The position numbers and the translations under genes are program-made. Source: Terrimonas rubra (GTDB lineage: Bacteria > Bacteroidota > Bacteroidia > Chitinophagales > Chitinophagaceae). Taken from it: a stretch of 64,000 nucleotides of DNA. Under the pieces are notes generated by a model. That model was given only the letters and a program-made list of their open reading frames with translations, ran no database searches and was not told the DNA's origin. Position 1 is the first letter of the stretch. Each line of letters begins with the position of its first letter. The DNA lies in contig NZ_JBHUOZ010000003.1 in NCBI RefSeq assembly GCF_042686025.1, positions 1,860,001 through 1,924,000 of the forward strand, written 5' to 3'. Below, piece after piece: positions 33,981-41,708 of the stretch.

Positions 33981-34592
33981 CTGCAGACATTATTCATACA
34001 ATTATTATCAACATACACCAGCAATAAAACCCTGGTTAACGAACTATGGGCCGAGATAGAAAAAAACTATTCGGGAAAAAAGAGACATTACCACAACCTG
34101 CAGCACCTGGAACATCTTTTTGCGCAATTACAACCCGTACAGGAAGCAATCAAAAGCTGGGATACGGTTTTATTTACCCTGTTTTACCACGATATTATTT
34201 ACCTGCCACACCGGTCGGACAATGAAGCAAAGAGCGCCGCACTGGCACAGCAACGCCTGCAACAGGCCGGGGTAAATGATAGTATGATCAGTAATTGTGC
34301 GGCACAGATACTAGCTACCAAAGCTCACCAGGCATCCACCGACCCCGATACCAATTATTTCACCGATGCTGATCTGTCCATACTGGGCCAGCCCTGGGAG
34401 GTATATGAAACTTATTATAAAAATGTAAGAAAGGAATATGCCATGTACCCGGATTTTTTATACAATCCCGGACGTAAAAAAGTGTTGCAGCATTTTTTAT
34501 CCATGGACCGTATTTTTAAAACCAATCACTTTTTTGGCTTACTGGAAGCACCTGCCCGTGCAAACCTGCAGCGGGAATGGACACTACTTTAA
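33981..34592 (+). CDS. HD-domain metal-dependent phosphohydrolase lacking an ATG/GTG/TTG start
   Basis: The frame encodes a 203-residue HD-superfamily protein of the predicted metal-dependent hydrolase group (COG4339-like): RHYHNLQHLEHLFAQL with paired His residues, FTLFYHDIIY with the HD pair, DNEAKSAALA, and FTDADLSILGQPWEVYETYY with the distal Asp. An ATG-initiated product from 34284 would begin after the HD pair and could not be active. The full frame opens directly after TAG 33978, and its first codons are CTG CAG ACA TTA, with no ATG, GTG or TTG before residue 102. It uses CTG 33981 or another rare start, or the start codon has been lost, in which case it is a recent pseudogene. The rest of the frame is undamaged. 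Confidence 0.75.
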   Translation: MQTLFIQLLSTYTSNKTLVNELWAEIEKNYSGKKRHYHNLQHLEHLFAQLQPVQEAIKSWDTVLFTLFYHDIIYLPHRSDNEAKSAALAQQRLQQAGVNDSMISNCAAQILATKAHQASTDPDTNYFTDADLSILGQPWEVYETYYKNVRKEYAMYPDFLYNPGRKKVLQHFLSMDRIFKTNHFFGLLEAPARANLQREWTLL

Positions 34593-34751
34593 TATATTAC
34601 TAACAGTGTGACGTAAACAAATCGTTACCTGGTTTGTTAATGTATGTAAAATTCCCCTCCTATTCTCTCCCATGCCAAAAGCCTGTAACCGTTTAAAAAT
34701 AAATTAACATTTGTGCATAAGTTGTACTAGGAAATTACGGACTAAATAAAT

Positions 34752-34759
34752 TAAATTTG
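34752..34759 (+). promoter_or_regulatory. -7 promoter element of phoH
   Basis: TAAATTTG matches TAnnTTTG. Transcription would start near 34763, just before the structured segment of the leader. The nearest upstream TTG (34722) is 27 bases away, longer than usual. Confidence 0.5.
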
Positions 34760-34765
34760 GATACA

Positions 34766-34826
34766 AAGGGTAAGCTTTGGCAATAAGCTAAAGACGCTAA
34801 CTAAAAGTCCGGTTACCCTTGCCGGT
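34766..34826 (+). ncRNA. Candidate structured RNA in the phoH leader
   Basis: The 5' end of the predicted phoH leader can fold as a compact junction. AAGGGTAA near the start is exactly complementary to TTACCCTT at its end (8 bp). Between them are a hairpin AGCTT/AAGCT and a small stem GAC/GTC around AAAGACGCTAACTAAAAGTC. A competing hairpin CCGG-TTACCCTTG-CCGG followed by TTTTAT uses the same 3' strand, which is the layout of a switch between an aptamer and a terminator. The order of elements faintly recalls GEMM-type aptamers but does not meet their consensus, so no ligand is proposed. Confidence 0.35.
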
Positions 34827-34883
34827 TTTATAAAATAAATGCTGTTTGCTTAAGCACGAGGCAGTATTAAAACTGATACAACA

Positions 34884-35861
34884 TTGACTGACGCGATTAT
34901 TAACCTGGAAACCGTTAATCCCATTGAATTTTTTGGTGTAAACAACGGCAAACTCGACCTCTTAAAAAAGAAATTCCCATTACTTAAAATTTTATCCCGC
35001 GGTACACAATTAAAGTTAAGCGGATCCCCCGAACAGATCGGTACAGCCCGTGAGAAGATCGAACTGATCGTTTCTTACCTGGAACGTAACGGTCATATGA
35101 GCGACAATTATTTTGAACAGGTGTTAGGCGGCGATGATGCCGAAGTGGTAGACAATTTTGTAGAAAGAAACCCTAACGAGGTATTGGTATTTGGTCCCAA
35201 CGGCAAATCAGTACGTGCCCGTACGGCCAACCAGAAAAAAATGGTGGTGGAAGCTGATAAAAACGATATCGTATTCGCCATTGGCCCTGCCGGTACCGGT
35301 AAAACTTATACCGCAGTAGCCTTAGCCGTAAGGGCTTTAAAAAACAAGGCCGTTAAAAAGATCATCCTTACCCGCCCGGCGGTGGAAGCCGGTGAAAGCC
35401 TTGGTTTTTTACCCGGTGACCTGAAGGAAAAGATCGACCCGTATTTAAGGCCTTTATACGATGCCCTGGATGATATGATACCTGCCGATAAGCTGGGCTA
35501 TTATATGACCACCAGGACCATTGAAATTGCGCCCCTGGCCTATATGCGCGGCCGTACACTGGATAATGCCTTTATTATCCTGGACGAGGCGCAGAATGCC
35601 ACCGATCTGCAGTTAAAAATGTTCTTAACCCGTATCGGCGCTAACGCCAAAGCTATTATTACCGGCGATATGACCCAGGTGGACCTTCCGCGTAACCAGC
35701 GGAGCGGTTTACAAACTGCGGTACGTATTTTGCGTAATATAGATGGCATTGGCCATATTGAACTGGATGAGGAAGATGTGGTAAGGCACCGCCTGGTAAA
35801 ACATATCCTCAAAGCCTATAATGCCGAGCATGAAAGGACCAGCGATCAGCGCCCCCAGTAA
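34884..35861 (+). CDS. phoH: PhoH-family ATPase
   Basis: 325-residue cytoplasmic P-loop ATPase of the PhoH/YbeZ group, linked in other bacteria to RNA metabolism together with YbeY. An N-terminal KH-like region (about 1-110) precedes the ATPase domain: Walker A GPAGTGKTYTAV, LTRPAVEAGESLGFLPGDL, Walker B FIILDEAQNAT, and TGDMTQVDLPRNQRSGL. The start codon is TTG 34884 (MTDAIINLETVN); no in-frame ATG lies nearby before the conserved region, and the length is normal. It has a leader of about 120 bases with a possible RNA structure. Confidence 0.94.
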   Translation: MTDAIINLETVNPIEFFGVNNGKLDLLKKKFPLLKILSRGTQLKLSGSPEQIGTAREKIELIVSYLERNGHMSDNYFEQVLGGDDAEVVDNFVERNPNEVLVFGPNGKSVRARTANQKKMVVEADKNDIVFAIGPAGTGKTYTAVALAVRALKNKAVKKIILTRPAVEAGESLGFLPGDLKEKIDPYLRPLYDALDDMIPADKLGYYMTTRTIEIAPLAYMRGRTLDNAFIILDEAQNATDLQLKMFLTRIGANAKAIITGDMTQVDLPRNQRSGLQTAVRILRNIDGIGHIELDEEDVVRHRLVKHILKAYNAEHERTSDQRPQ

Positions 35862-35904
35862 GTGAATTGTAATGTTTTGTTCTTTATACCAAAACGTTTA
35901 CATA

Positions 35905-35938
35905 CAGCCGTAGTGCGTAAGTACTACGGCTATTTTTT
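35905..35938 (+). terminator. Intrinsic terminator of phoH
   Basis: Stem AGCCGTAGTGC/GTACTACGGCT with one mismatch and a GTAA loop, followed by ATTTTTT, 44 bases after the phoH stop. Confidence 0.87.
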
Positions 35939-35964
35939 GCTCATCAGTATTCCTGCAGCTGAAT

Positions 35965-35986
35965 GGAGCGTCGCAAGGGACGATCA
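35965..35986 (+). repeat. Dispersed GCGTCGC repeat family, right-type copy
   Basis: GGAGCGTCGCAAGGGACGAT plus CA, differing at one base from the copy at 55309-55330. Sits between the phoH terminator and the convergent NlpC/P60 gene. Confidence 0.75.
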
Positions 35987-36016
35987 ATAGCAATTCCACC
36001 GCCGGCACCTGAAAAA

Positions 36017-36799
36017 TTATTGATTAACTGTACCCCAGAAACGTTTGATGGCTCTTAAGGAATGGGTACGTTTACCGGTATCCACATTAATGATGCCGTC
36101 TTTATCAATGGTATCAATACGCACTTTACCGGCCGCGTGAATAATATCGGTAGGACTTAGTAAGATACCCACATGTACGATCTCATCCTTATCATCAAAA
36201 AATGCCAGGTCACCGGTGGTGGCATCCTTTAATTTTTTAATGGTTTGTCCACCCTGTGCCTGCTGCCAGGCATCGCGGGGTAATTTAATACCCATTTGTT
36301 TATAAATAACCTGCGCAAAGCCGCTGCAGTCAACGCCCAAGGGCGTACGTCCACCCCACATATAAGGCGCATTTAACCATTTTTTGGTATAGGCCAGGAC
36401 CAGTTCGGTGCTTGGTACTGCATTATCAGTATTAACCACGGTGCCGTTAAAGAACGGGAACCTTTCCCCTTCCGGCAAAGCCTCCGGTGCATCAACACGT
36501 AAACTGGAGCCTGCCGGAATATGCATTTGTACATCTTTTACCGTAATGGCTGCCAGCAGATCGGTGCTCACGAAATGCACAGGATTTTCAGCAATACTTT
36601 TTTTAACGGGGTATATCATGTGATAGGTCAGCCAGCCTTCATAATCATCATACAGGCTTCTTACTTTTATCCAGGTGCTGTTTTTTGCTTTCAATATTTT
36701 TACCGCTTCACCAAATAATAACTGGTTCACCATTTCGGCCTGGTGTTTGGGCTTTCTTCTTACAGGAGCGGCCGGTACCGTCACAATTGCATATTCCAT
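36017..36799 (-). CDS. NlpC/P60-family C40 peptidase with SH3-like domains
   Basis: 260 residues resembling the YkfC-type gamma-D-glutamyl-L-diamino acid endopeptidases that cut murein peptides. Bacterial SH3-like folds occupy about 1-65 (APVRRKPKHQAEMVNQLLFG) and 70-125. The peptidase domain has the catalytic Cys in GVDCSGFAQVIYKQMG, His in IVHVGILL, and a third polar residue in IIHAAGKVR. No signal peptide is evident, so it may act on recycled peptides in the cytoplasm, or be exported by an unseen route. Single gene. Confidence 0.92.
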   Translation of the reverse strand: MEYAIVTVPAAPVRRKPKHQAEMVNQLLFGEAVKILKAKNSTWIKVRSLYDDYEGWLTYHMIYPVKKSIAENPVHFVSTDLLAAITVKDVQMHIPAGSSLRVDAPEALPEGERFPFFNGTVVNTDNAVPSTELVLAYTKKWLNAPYMWGGRTPLGVDCSGFAQVIYKQMGIKLPRDAWQQAQGGQTIKKLKDATTGDLAFFDDKDEIVHVGILLSPTDIIHAAGKVRIDTIDKDGIINVDTGKRTHSLRAIKRFWGTVNQ

Positions 36800-36886
36800 T
36801 AAAGTAATTTGTACAAAATTATCATTTAGATGTTATGTAGATATGAAAAATAAGAAATATTGCATCATATAAACAGAAACCAACTT

Positions 36887-36908
36887 AATGTACCGGTTTA
36901 CGTACATT
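36887..36908. promoter_or_regulatory. Inverted repeat upstream of the second ECF sigma gene
   Basis: AATGTAC/GTACATT, perfect 7-base arms with an 8-base spacer, ending five bases before the -7 box at 36913. It covers the place where the -33 element should be, so an operator is likely. Confidence 0.5.
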
Positions 36909-36912
36909 CTGT

Positions 36913-36920
36913 TATTTTTG
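36913..36920 (+). promoter_or_regulatory. -7 promoter element of the second ECF sigma gene
   Basis: TATTTTTG matches TAnnTTTG, 20 bases upstream of TTG 36940. Confidence 0.5.
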
Positions 36921-36939
36921 ATATTTAAAAGATCAGCAT

Positions 36940-37527
36940 TTGGGTGCAACTGATAAATACAGGCATTTAAGCGACCAGGAGTTGCTGGCAAAGTTTAACC
37001 AGGATCACGATAATGAGTGGTTGGGCATTTTGCTGCAACGCTATACCCTCTTATTGCTGGGTGTGTGCATGAAGTATTTACAGGAAGAGGATGAGGCCAA
37101 GGATGCCGTACAACAGGTTTTTTTAAAAGTGATACAGGAGCTGCACAAATACAAGGTTGATTATTTTAAATCCTGGTTATACATGGTGGCCAAAAACCAC
37201 TGTTTAATGAAACTGAGGGAGAAAAACGGTAAAGCGCCCGTTAGCTTAACGGAAAAAGCCGAATTACTGCAGGATACAGGGACAGATACGCAGGAATTAC
37301 TGCAAAATGACCTTACCCTGAATTTAATGGAGGAATCCCTGCAGGAATTGAATGCAGAGCAAAAGCAATGTGTAACTTTGTTTTACCTGGAGAAGAAAAG
37401 CTACCAGGATGTAGCGGAGATCACCGGCTACAATTTACTGCAGGTAAAAAGTTATATTCAGAACGGTAAACGTAACCTTAAAATACTGATAGAGAAAAAA
37501 CTAAAGGAGCAAACGCATAAACCATAA
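36940..37527 (+). CDS. ECF-type RNA polymerase sigma factor
   Basis: 195 residues. Region 2 (LLLGVCMKYLQEEDEAKDAV, QQVFLKVIQELHKYKVDYF) and region 4 (LNAEQKQCVTLFYLEKKSYQ, DVAEITGYNLLQVKSYIQNG) are complete. The start is TTG 36940; no in-frame ATG is close enough to keep region 2. Unlike the sigma gene at 4563 it has no FecR partner. Its last base is shared with the ATG of the next gene (TAATG), so the small membrane protein there is the probable anti-sigma partner. Confidence 0.9.
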   Translation: MGATDKYRHLSDQELLAKFNQDHDNEWLGILLQRYTLLLLGVCMKYLQEEDEAKDAVQQVFLKVIQELHKYKVDYFKSWLYMVAKNHCLMKLREKNGKAPVSLTEKAELLQDTGTDTQELLQNDLTLNLMEESLQELNAEQKQCVTLFYLEKKSYQDVAEITGYNLLQVKSYIQNGKRNLKILIEKKLKEQTHKP

Positions 37528-37895
37528 TGTCAAAAGACTTAAAAGACATATTATCCAATTTATCTAAAGATATTGACCAGGAACAGCTATTGATGTACCT
37601 GAACGACAAGCTATCGGCCAATGACAAACATTTGCTGGAAGAGCAGTTGCTGGATAATGATTTTGAGAATGAAGCCCTGGAAGGTTTACAGGCCATACAA
37701 AACAAACAGCATATCAACCACACCGTGGAGATGCTGAACTACGAGTTAAAGAAAAAAACGGCTAAGAAAAAAGCATTCCGCAAAAAACTGGAGATCAAAG
37801 ACCAGGCCTGGATCTATATTGCCGTATTCATGGTACTAATGCTGGTGGTGCTGGCTTACTTTGTTATCCATTATTTAAAAACAAAGGGACAGTAG
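37527..37895 (+). CDS. Putative anti-sigma factor, single membrane segment
   Basis: 122 residues: a Lys/Asp/Glu-rich helical N-terminal part (1-90) with a zinc-finger-like position order (MYLNDKLSANDKHLLEEQLL) but no Cys or His zinc ligands, one membrane segment (about 94-116), and a short tail. One-base overlap with the sigma gene implies coupled translation and supports the anti-sigma role. Very short periplasmic part, so it could not sense a receptor like FecR does. Confidence 0.72.
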   Translation: MSKDLKDILSNLSKDIDQEQLLMYLNDKLSANDKHLLEEQLLDNDFENEALEGLQAIQNKQHINHTVEMLNYELKKKTAKKKAFRKKLEIKDQAWIYIAVFMVLMLVVLAYFVIHYLKTKGQ

Positions 37896-37896
37896 T

Positions 37897-38376
37897 TTAA
37901 TACTCCTTCTTGCCTTCCCTTTTTACCCATTGTTCAAATACAGCCAGGGCCGCTGCATCCGGCACATGCAGGAAAGGTATCTTCCGGTCGGCCAGTGTGG
38001 CATTGATCTCATCATAAATAAAGGCATCATCAAAAGCAATGGCTGCGGCCTCATTACGGGTATTGGCATAAATTACCCGGCGCGGGCGTGCCCAGTAAAT
38101 AGCACCCAGGCACATAGGACAGGGCTCACAGCTGGTATAAATATCACAATCCGTTAACTGGTAACTGCCCATGTGATTACAGGCATTGCGGATGGCCACC
38201 ACCTCAGCATGGGCCGTAGGATCATTAAGCGAGGTTACTTTATTATTACCCTCGCCGATAATTTTATTATTGAGTACCACCACCGATCCGAAAGGACCAC
38301 CTTCATTGTTCTCCATCCCTGAACGGGATAATGCTATGGCACGGGCTAAAAACTGCGCTTCTATGGGTGTGAGCAT
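37897..38376 (-). CDS. Cytidine/deoxycytidylate-fold nucleoside deaminase, guanine-deaminase-like
   Basis: 159 residues with the zinc site HAEVVAIRNAC and EPCPMCLGAIYWARP. The stretch GGPFGSVVVLNNKIIGEG and WARPRRVIYANTRNEAAAIAFDD resembles B. subtilis-type guanine deaminase (GuaD) more than tRNA adenosine deaminase TadA. ATG 38376 (MLTPIEAQFLARAI) is used; the upstream start at 38421 adds a 15-residue segment unlike the family. Convergent with the anti-sigma gene with one base between. Confidence 0.87.
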   Translation of the reverse strand: MLTPIEAQFLARAIALSRSGMENNEGGPFGSVVVLNNKIIGEGNNKVTSLNDPTAHAEVVAIRNACNHMGSYQLTDCDIYTSCEPCPMCLGAIYWARPRRVIYANTRNEAAAIAFDDAFIYDEINATLADRKIPFLHVPDAAALAVFEQWVKREGKKEY

Positions 38377-38617
38377 ATCGTTTAAAATTATGGCAAAGGT
38401 CGGCATTTTTACTGAATGCATTATTTATGCACAACCAATGTTATTTAATTATGACCAAATTGTTAAGTTTTATCATTGTGCTAATTAATACGGCTGTTTT
38501 TCCCAATTTTTACATCCTCAAACTGCAGGTAAATGTTTTATAAAGTATTGAGGTTCAGACAAAGACCCTTAATCAACTTTTCAAACCAACTTCATTTGCC
38601 TGTTTAAACTGATTGTT

Positions 38618-39070
38618 ATGATCTGGCAAAAAATTACCTCAGCGTTTGGCGATTCTGTTTTTACTTTATTGAGTAATGGCAAAAAACTGCTGACTCTGGA
38701 TTTTCATTCCTCGTCAAATGCAGCTAGAGTGAATTTTGAAATGGGCGAAAGACGTGTGTTTTTATTGCGCAAAGAGGGTTTCTTTAAAAACAAAGTGGTT
38801 TTGCGTGATGAGTACGGGCAGACCATCGGCCGCATCGGCAATGAGAACAACAAGAAGTTTGTAAGTGTGGGCGACACCCGCTATTATGTAAATGCCGAGC
38901 ATATCAACAACTCCGAAACGGCGGTAAACATTTATAATATTGCTGAACAGGCCCCTATTGCCACTTATAATATTGATAAAACAGCCGTTACCTCTCCTAC
39001 CGGTGACAGCTTATTAATGGTATTCTGCCTGTGTTTATATGCGCCGGAGCGGGTAAGCCTGGCTTCATAA
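38618..39070 (+). CDS. Hypothetical protein, LURP-like beta-rich
   Basis: 150 residues, not firmly recognised. The sequence is mostly short beta strands (MGERRVFLLRKEGFFKNKVV, LRDEYGQTIGRI, TRYYVNAEHIN), which recalls tubby/LURP-one-like folds, with a hydrophobic C-terminus (SLLMVFCLCLYAPE). Six bases at the 3' end overlap the convergent Mur ligase gene. No signal peptide. Confidence 0.6.
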   Translation: MIWQKITSAFGDSVFTLLSNGKKLLTLDFHSSSNAARVNFEMGERRVFLLRKEGFFKNKVVLRDEYGQTIGRIGNENNKKFVSVGDTRYYVNAEHINNSETAVNIYNIAEQAPIATYNIDKTAVTSPTGDSLLMVFCLCLYAPERVSLAS

Positions 39071-40450
39071 CTGTTGCCACACTTCTTTGGCAAAGGCTTC
39101 CAGGGATGGGTCCCGGGCTCCCATTAACAGCAATACACAATCATCGGTAAAATGCGAACGTAATTGTTGCAGCAGGTCGTTCCTGTGCTCAACAAAATAA
39201 GCATGCTTTCCCTTTGCCTTAATATCGTTGATCAGGTCGGCGGCGGAAATATCTTTGGTGGCCGTGCCACCCGCATAAAATATCTCGCTCATCCATATTT
39301 CGTCCTGCGGGCGTAATGTTTTGGATATCTCTTCTACAAAATCATTCCGTAAAAAACGGGTAGGCCCGTAACCGTGTGGCTGAAACCAGGCAATTACCTT
39401 GGCAGCTACCGGCTGGCAGGATGCAATGGCTGCGGCACATTTTACCGGGTTATGGGCAAAATCATCTACCACCCATACACCGCCTTTTTTACCCAATACC
39501 TGGTTACGGCGGTAAATACCTTCGTATTGACTTAACGCAGCGGCTGCCACATCCAGGCTAACACCCAGGTGACCGGCCACCGCAACAGCTGCCAGCGCAT
39601 TTTCCATATTGTGCTTACCGGCTATCTGTAAAACAAAAGGATGATTATTAATAGTAAAACGGCTTACAAAGCCCTGCTGGGTATAATTAGCAGCAGTATA
39701 ACCCACCGTCTGTGCATTAGCTGTATCAGCAGACACAAAATCATGGTCACCGTTCACCGACAAGGTTTTGGCATAAGCATTGCCCTGGTTCACGATAAAA
39801 ACAGCACTGTTCTGTTTAAAGGTATTGAACACGTCCATCAGTACATCTATCTCTTTATGATCCTTATCTACATTTAACAACAACCCGATAGCTGGTTTAT
39901 ATTGTACAATAGAACCGTCGCTTTCATCGGCTTCAATCACCAGCCAATCGCCCTTGCCCACTTTGGCATTACCTATTTTGCCTTGTTTGATCAAACTCAC
40001 CAGGCCCGCACCGCTGATAATACCGGGGCCAAGGCCGGCCGCCTCCAGTATATCAAATAACATAGCGCTGGTAGTGCTTTTACCGCTGGTACCACCCACG
40101 GCAATAGTTTTTTTAGTGGTTGCTATCAGGGCCAGTAATTCCGAACGTTTAATAATGGAAATATTCAATGCCTTTGCCTTTTGCACTTCCGCCACGGTAT
40201 CTTCTACGGCAGTGGATACTACTACCAGGTCGGTGGCATGAGTAATACCTGAGCCATCCTGTACAAAACATTGTATACCCTCCTGCTCCAGTTTTTGCTG
40301 TACATCATTTGCAGCACCGGCCGCAAAAAAACGATCGCTGCCTGACACCTGCATACCTGTACCCTGTAAATACTGGGCAATCGCACTCATTCCGGCACCC
40401 GCCACACCAATAAAAAAAGGTTGTTTCACTACTGACAGATCAATATTCAT
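39065..40450 (-). CDS. Mur ligase family protein, MurC-like
   Basis: 461 residues with the three-domain Mur ligase layout: N-terminal UDP-binding Rossmann part (FFIGVAGAGMSAIAQYL, VSGSDRF), central ATPase (IAVGGTSGKSTTSAMLFDIL, ADESDGSIVQYKPAIGLL), and C-terminal domain (EGIYRRNQVLG, VVDDFAHNPVKCAAAI). It is closest to MurC/Mpl, but the P-loop reads GTSGKST instead of the common GTHGKTT, and the AHHP motif is AHNP. It is not in a dcw cluster. It may be a recycling ligase or a specialised paralogue; the main MurC should be elsewhere. Confidence 0.85.
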   Translation of the reverse strand: MNIDLSVVKQPFFIGVAGAGMSAIAQYLQGTGMQVSGSDRFFAAGAANDVQQKLEQEGIQCFVQDGSGITHATDLVVVSTAVEDTVAEVQKAKALNISIIKRSELLALIATTKKTIAVGGTSGKSTTSAMLFDILEAAGLGPGIISGAGLVSLIKQGKIGNAKVGKGDWLVIEADESDGSIVQYKPAIGLLLNVDKDHKEIDVLMDVFNTFKQNSAVFIVNQGNAYAKTLSVNGDHDFVSADTANAQTVGYTAANYTQQGFVSRFTINNHPFVLQIAGKHNMENALAAVAVAGHLGVSLDVAAAALSQYEGIYRRNQVLGKKGGVWVVDDFAHNPVKCAAAIASCQPVAAKVIAWFQPHGYGPTRFLRNDFVEEISKTLRPQDEIWMSEIFYAGGTATKDISAADLINDIKAKGKHAYFVEHRNDLLQQLRSHFTDDCVLLLMGARDPSLEAFAKEVWQQL

Positions 40451-40484
40451 AGGGCAATATTAAGTGAGAAAAAGCAGATGCTAA

Positions 40485-40535
40485 AAAAAGAACGCAGATT
40501 TCCGCAATTTTAATTTCACTGTTTTTATCTGTTGT
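40485..40535. repeat. Degenerate short-period repeat (CGCAGATTTCCGC type)
   Basis: GAACGCAGATTTCCGCAATT, then a decayed TTTATCTGTTG. This is the well-known style of phrase whose reverse reads ATCTGCGGAAATCTGCGTTC. Confidence 0.6.
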
Positions 40536-40692
40536 TATCACCAGTAATGGTACTGCACTGATCTTATATGATTTCAGTGCATGATTTAAAGGAAAAAACA
40601 TTATTTTTAAACAGGTATTTTTTATGAACTAGACAGGTTATCCTGCAAAATAATTCATAAGTTTATCTAACCCGACCCGAAAACAGCAACTG

Positions 40693-41091
40693 ATGAAAAC
40701 ACTATTATTTACTCTATTTTTCCTTTCAGCCGGATTTTCCTTTGCACAAACAACTACTATCCCCGAAAATATTAAATCGGCATTTGAGGGAACCTGGCAG
40801 TACACAACCAAATATCAAAGCAATACGGTAATAATAAAATTTGAACCCGGAAAAAATTATGCCCTGTTTACGGATATTGGCAGCGGAGAAGCCCCTGCCA
40901 GGAATTTCCAGGCTACCGTAAAAGATAAGGTATTGGTTATTCCAGGGCAGCCGGGACAAAATGATTATATAGAAATGCAAGTGTTAAACGGAAAACTACA
41001 GTTGAGCACACAGCTGGTAAGCCAGGACGAAAAAGGTAATATCCAAAGAACCGGCAGTATTGAAAAAAGAATTTTTAAAAGAATAAAATAG
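40693..41091 (+). CDS. Hypothetical secreted protein
   Basis: 132 residues, signal peptide MKTLLFTLFFLSAGFSFAQ, not recognised. The mature part (about 110 residues, all beta-like) resembles lipocalin-like stress proteins in pattern (EGTWQYTTKYQSNTVIIKFE), but no signature is present. It is followed by an AT-rich inverted repeat that separates it from the array beginning at 41138, so its link to the array is only by position. Confidence 0.6.
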   Translation: MKTLLFTLFFLSAGFSFAQTTTIPENIKSAFEGTWQYTTKYQSNTVIIKFEPGKNYALFTDIGSGEAPARNFQATVKDKVLVIPGQPGQNDYIEMQVLNGKLQLSTQLVSQDEKGNIQRTGSIEKRIFKRIK

Positions 41092-41100
41092 TTATACTAA

Positions 41101-41123
41101 AATAAAGATCAATGATCTTTATT
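41101..41123. terminator. Perfect AT-rich inverted repeat, weak terminator or boundary
   Basis: Arms AATAAAGATC/GATCTTTATT (10 bases each) with a three-base loop, 9 bases after the stop of the gene at 40693. It has only a TTTATT tail. It may end the previous transcript, or mark the start of the array. Confidence 0.45.
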
Positions 41124-41137
41124 AAACACCGCAAACG

Positions 41138-41695
41138 ATGAACTACTTTCTTGTATTTAAGAGTAAGCTAAATTACCCGCTTAAATTTAGTCTTTCCAAT
41201 AAAACAAATGGCTCCTGGCTGGCTGTGGGCAGGTTTATTACTGAACCTCCTGCCGCACCCCTGGTATATGAAGATGCGGGCAACAGCAAGGTATCCTATG
41301 AAGATTTGTTAAGCCTTGATATAATTGAAACCGTTGGCGGCGGTGTATTATTCAGCGAACGATTCAAGGATCTGATAATAGCGATTGCTAAAAACGATGT
41401 GCAGGTATTCCCCGCAACGTTCACTTATAAAGGATTGAGCAATACCAGCTATTATGCTGTCAACATTTTTAATACCGTGGATTGTTATGATTTGAATACA
41501 TCCGTATATACCAAACACCCTGTTGACGGTTCTTTAAAATTTTCCAAATCTTCTTTAAAGACAACTCCTTTGGAAGAATACGGGTATGAGTACCACATTG
41601 TCCGTTCCGCAGAAGATAATAAAATTGTTGTTTCGGATATATTTAAACAGCAGGTTGAAGCCGCTAAAATTAATAGCGTGGGATTTAAAAAGTAA
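41138..41695 (+). CDS. Imm11/DUF1629 (MXAN_0049) family immunity protein
   Basis: 185 residues. The family pattern is clear in order: GGGVLFSERFKDLIIAIAKN, PATFTYKGLSNTSYYAVNIF, VDCYDLNTSVYTK, then a C-terminal EDNKIVVSDIFKQQVEAA and GVGFK-like end (SVGFKK). In polymorphic toxin systems this family neutralises a cognate toxin delivered by neighbours. No toxin gene is nearby, so the cognate toxin may be foreign. First gene of the tightly packed array. Confidence 0.77.
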   Translation: MNYFLVFKSKLNYPLKFSLSNKTNGSWLAVGRFITEPPAAPLVYEDAGNSKVSYEDLLSLDIIETVGGGVLFSERFKDLIIAIAKNDVQVFPATFTYKGLSNTSYYAVNIFNTVDCYDLNTSVYTKHPVDGSLKFSKSSLKTTPLEEYGYEYHIVRSAEDNKIVVSDIFKQQVEAAKINSVGFKK

Positions 41696-41708
41696 ACAAA
41701 AAACAGCA

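Noticed and set aside
34766..34826. GEMM (c-di-GMP) riboswitch
   Set aside because: The order GGGTAA then GACGCTAAC only resembles it; the required conserved segments and third stem are not present, so only a generic structured leader is reported.
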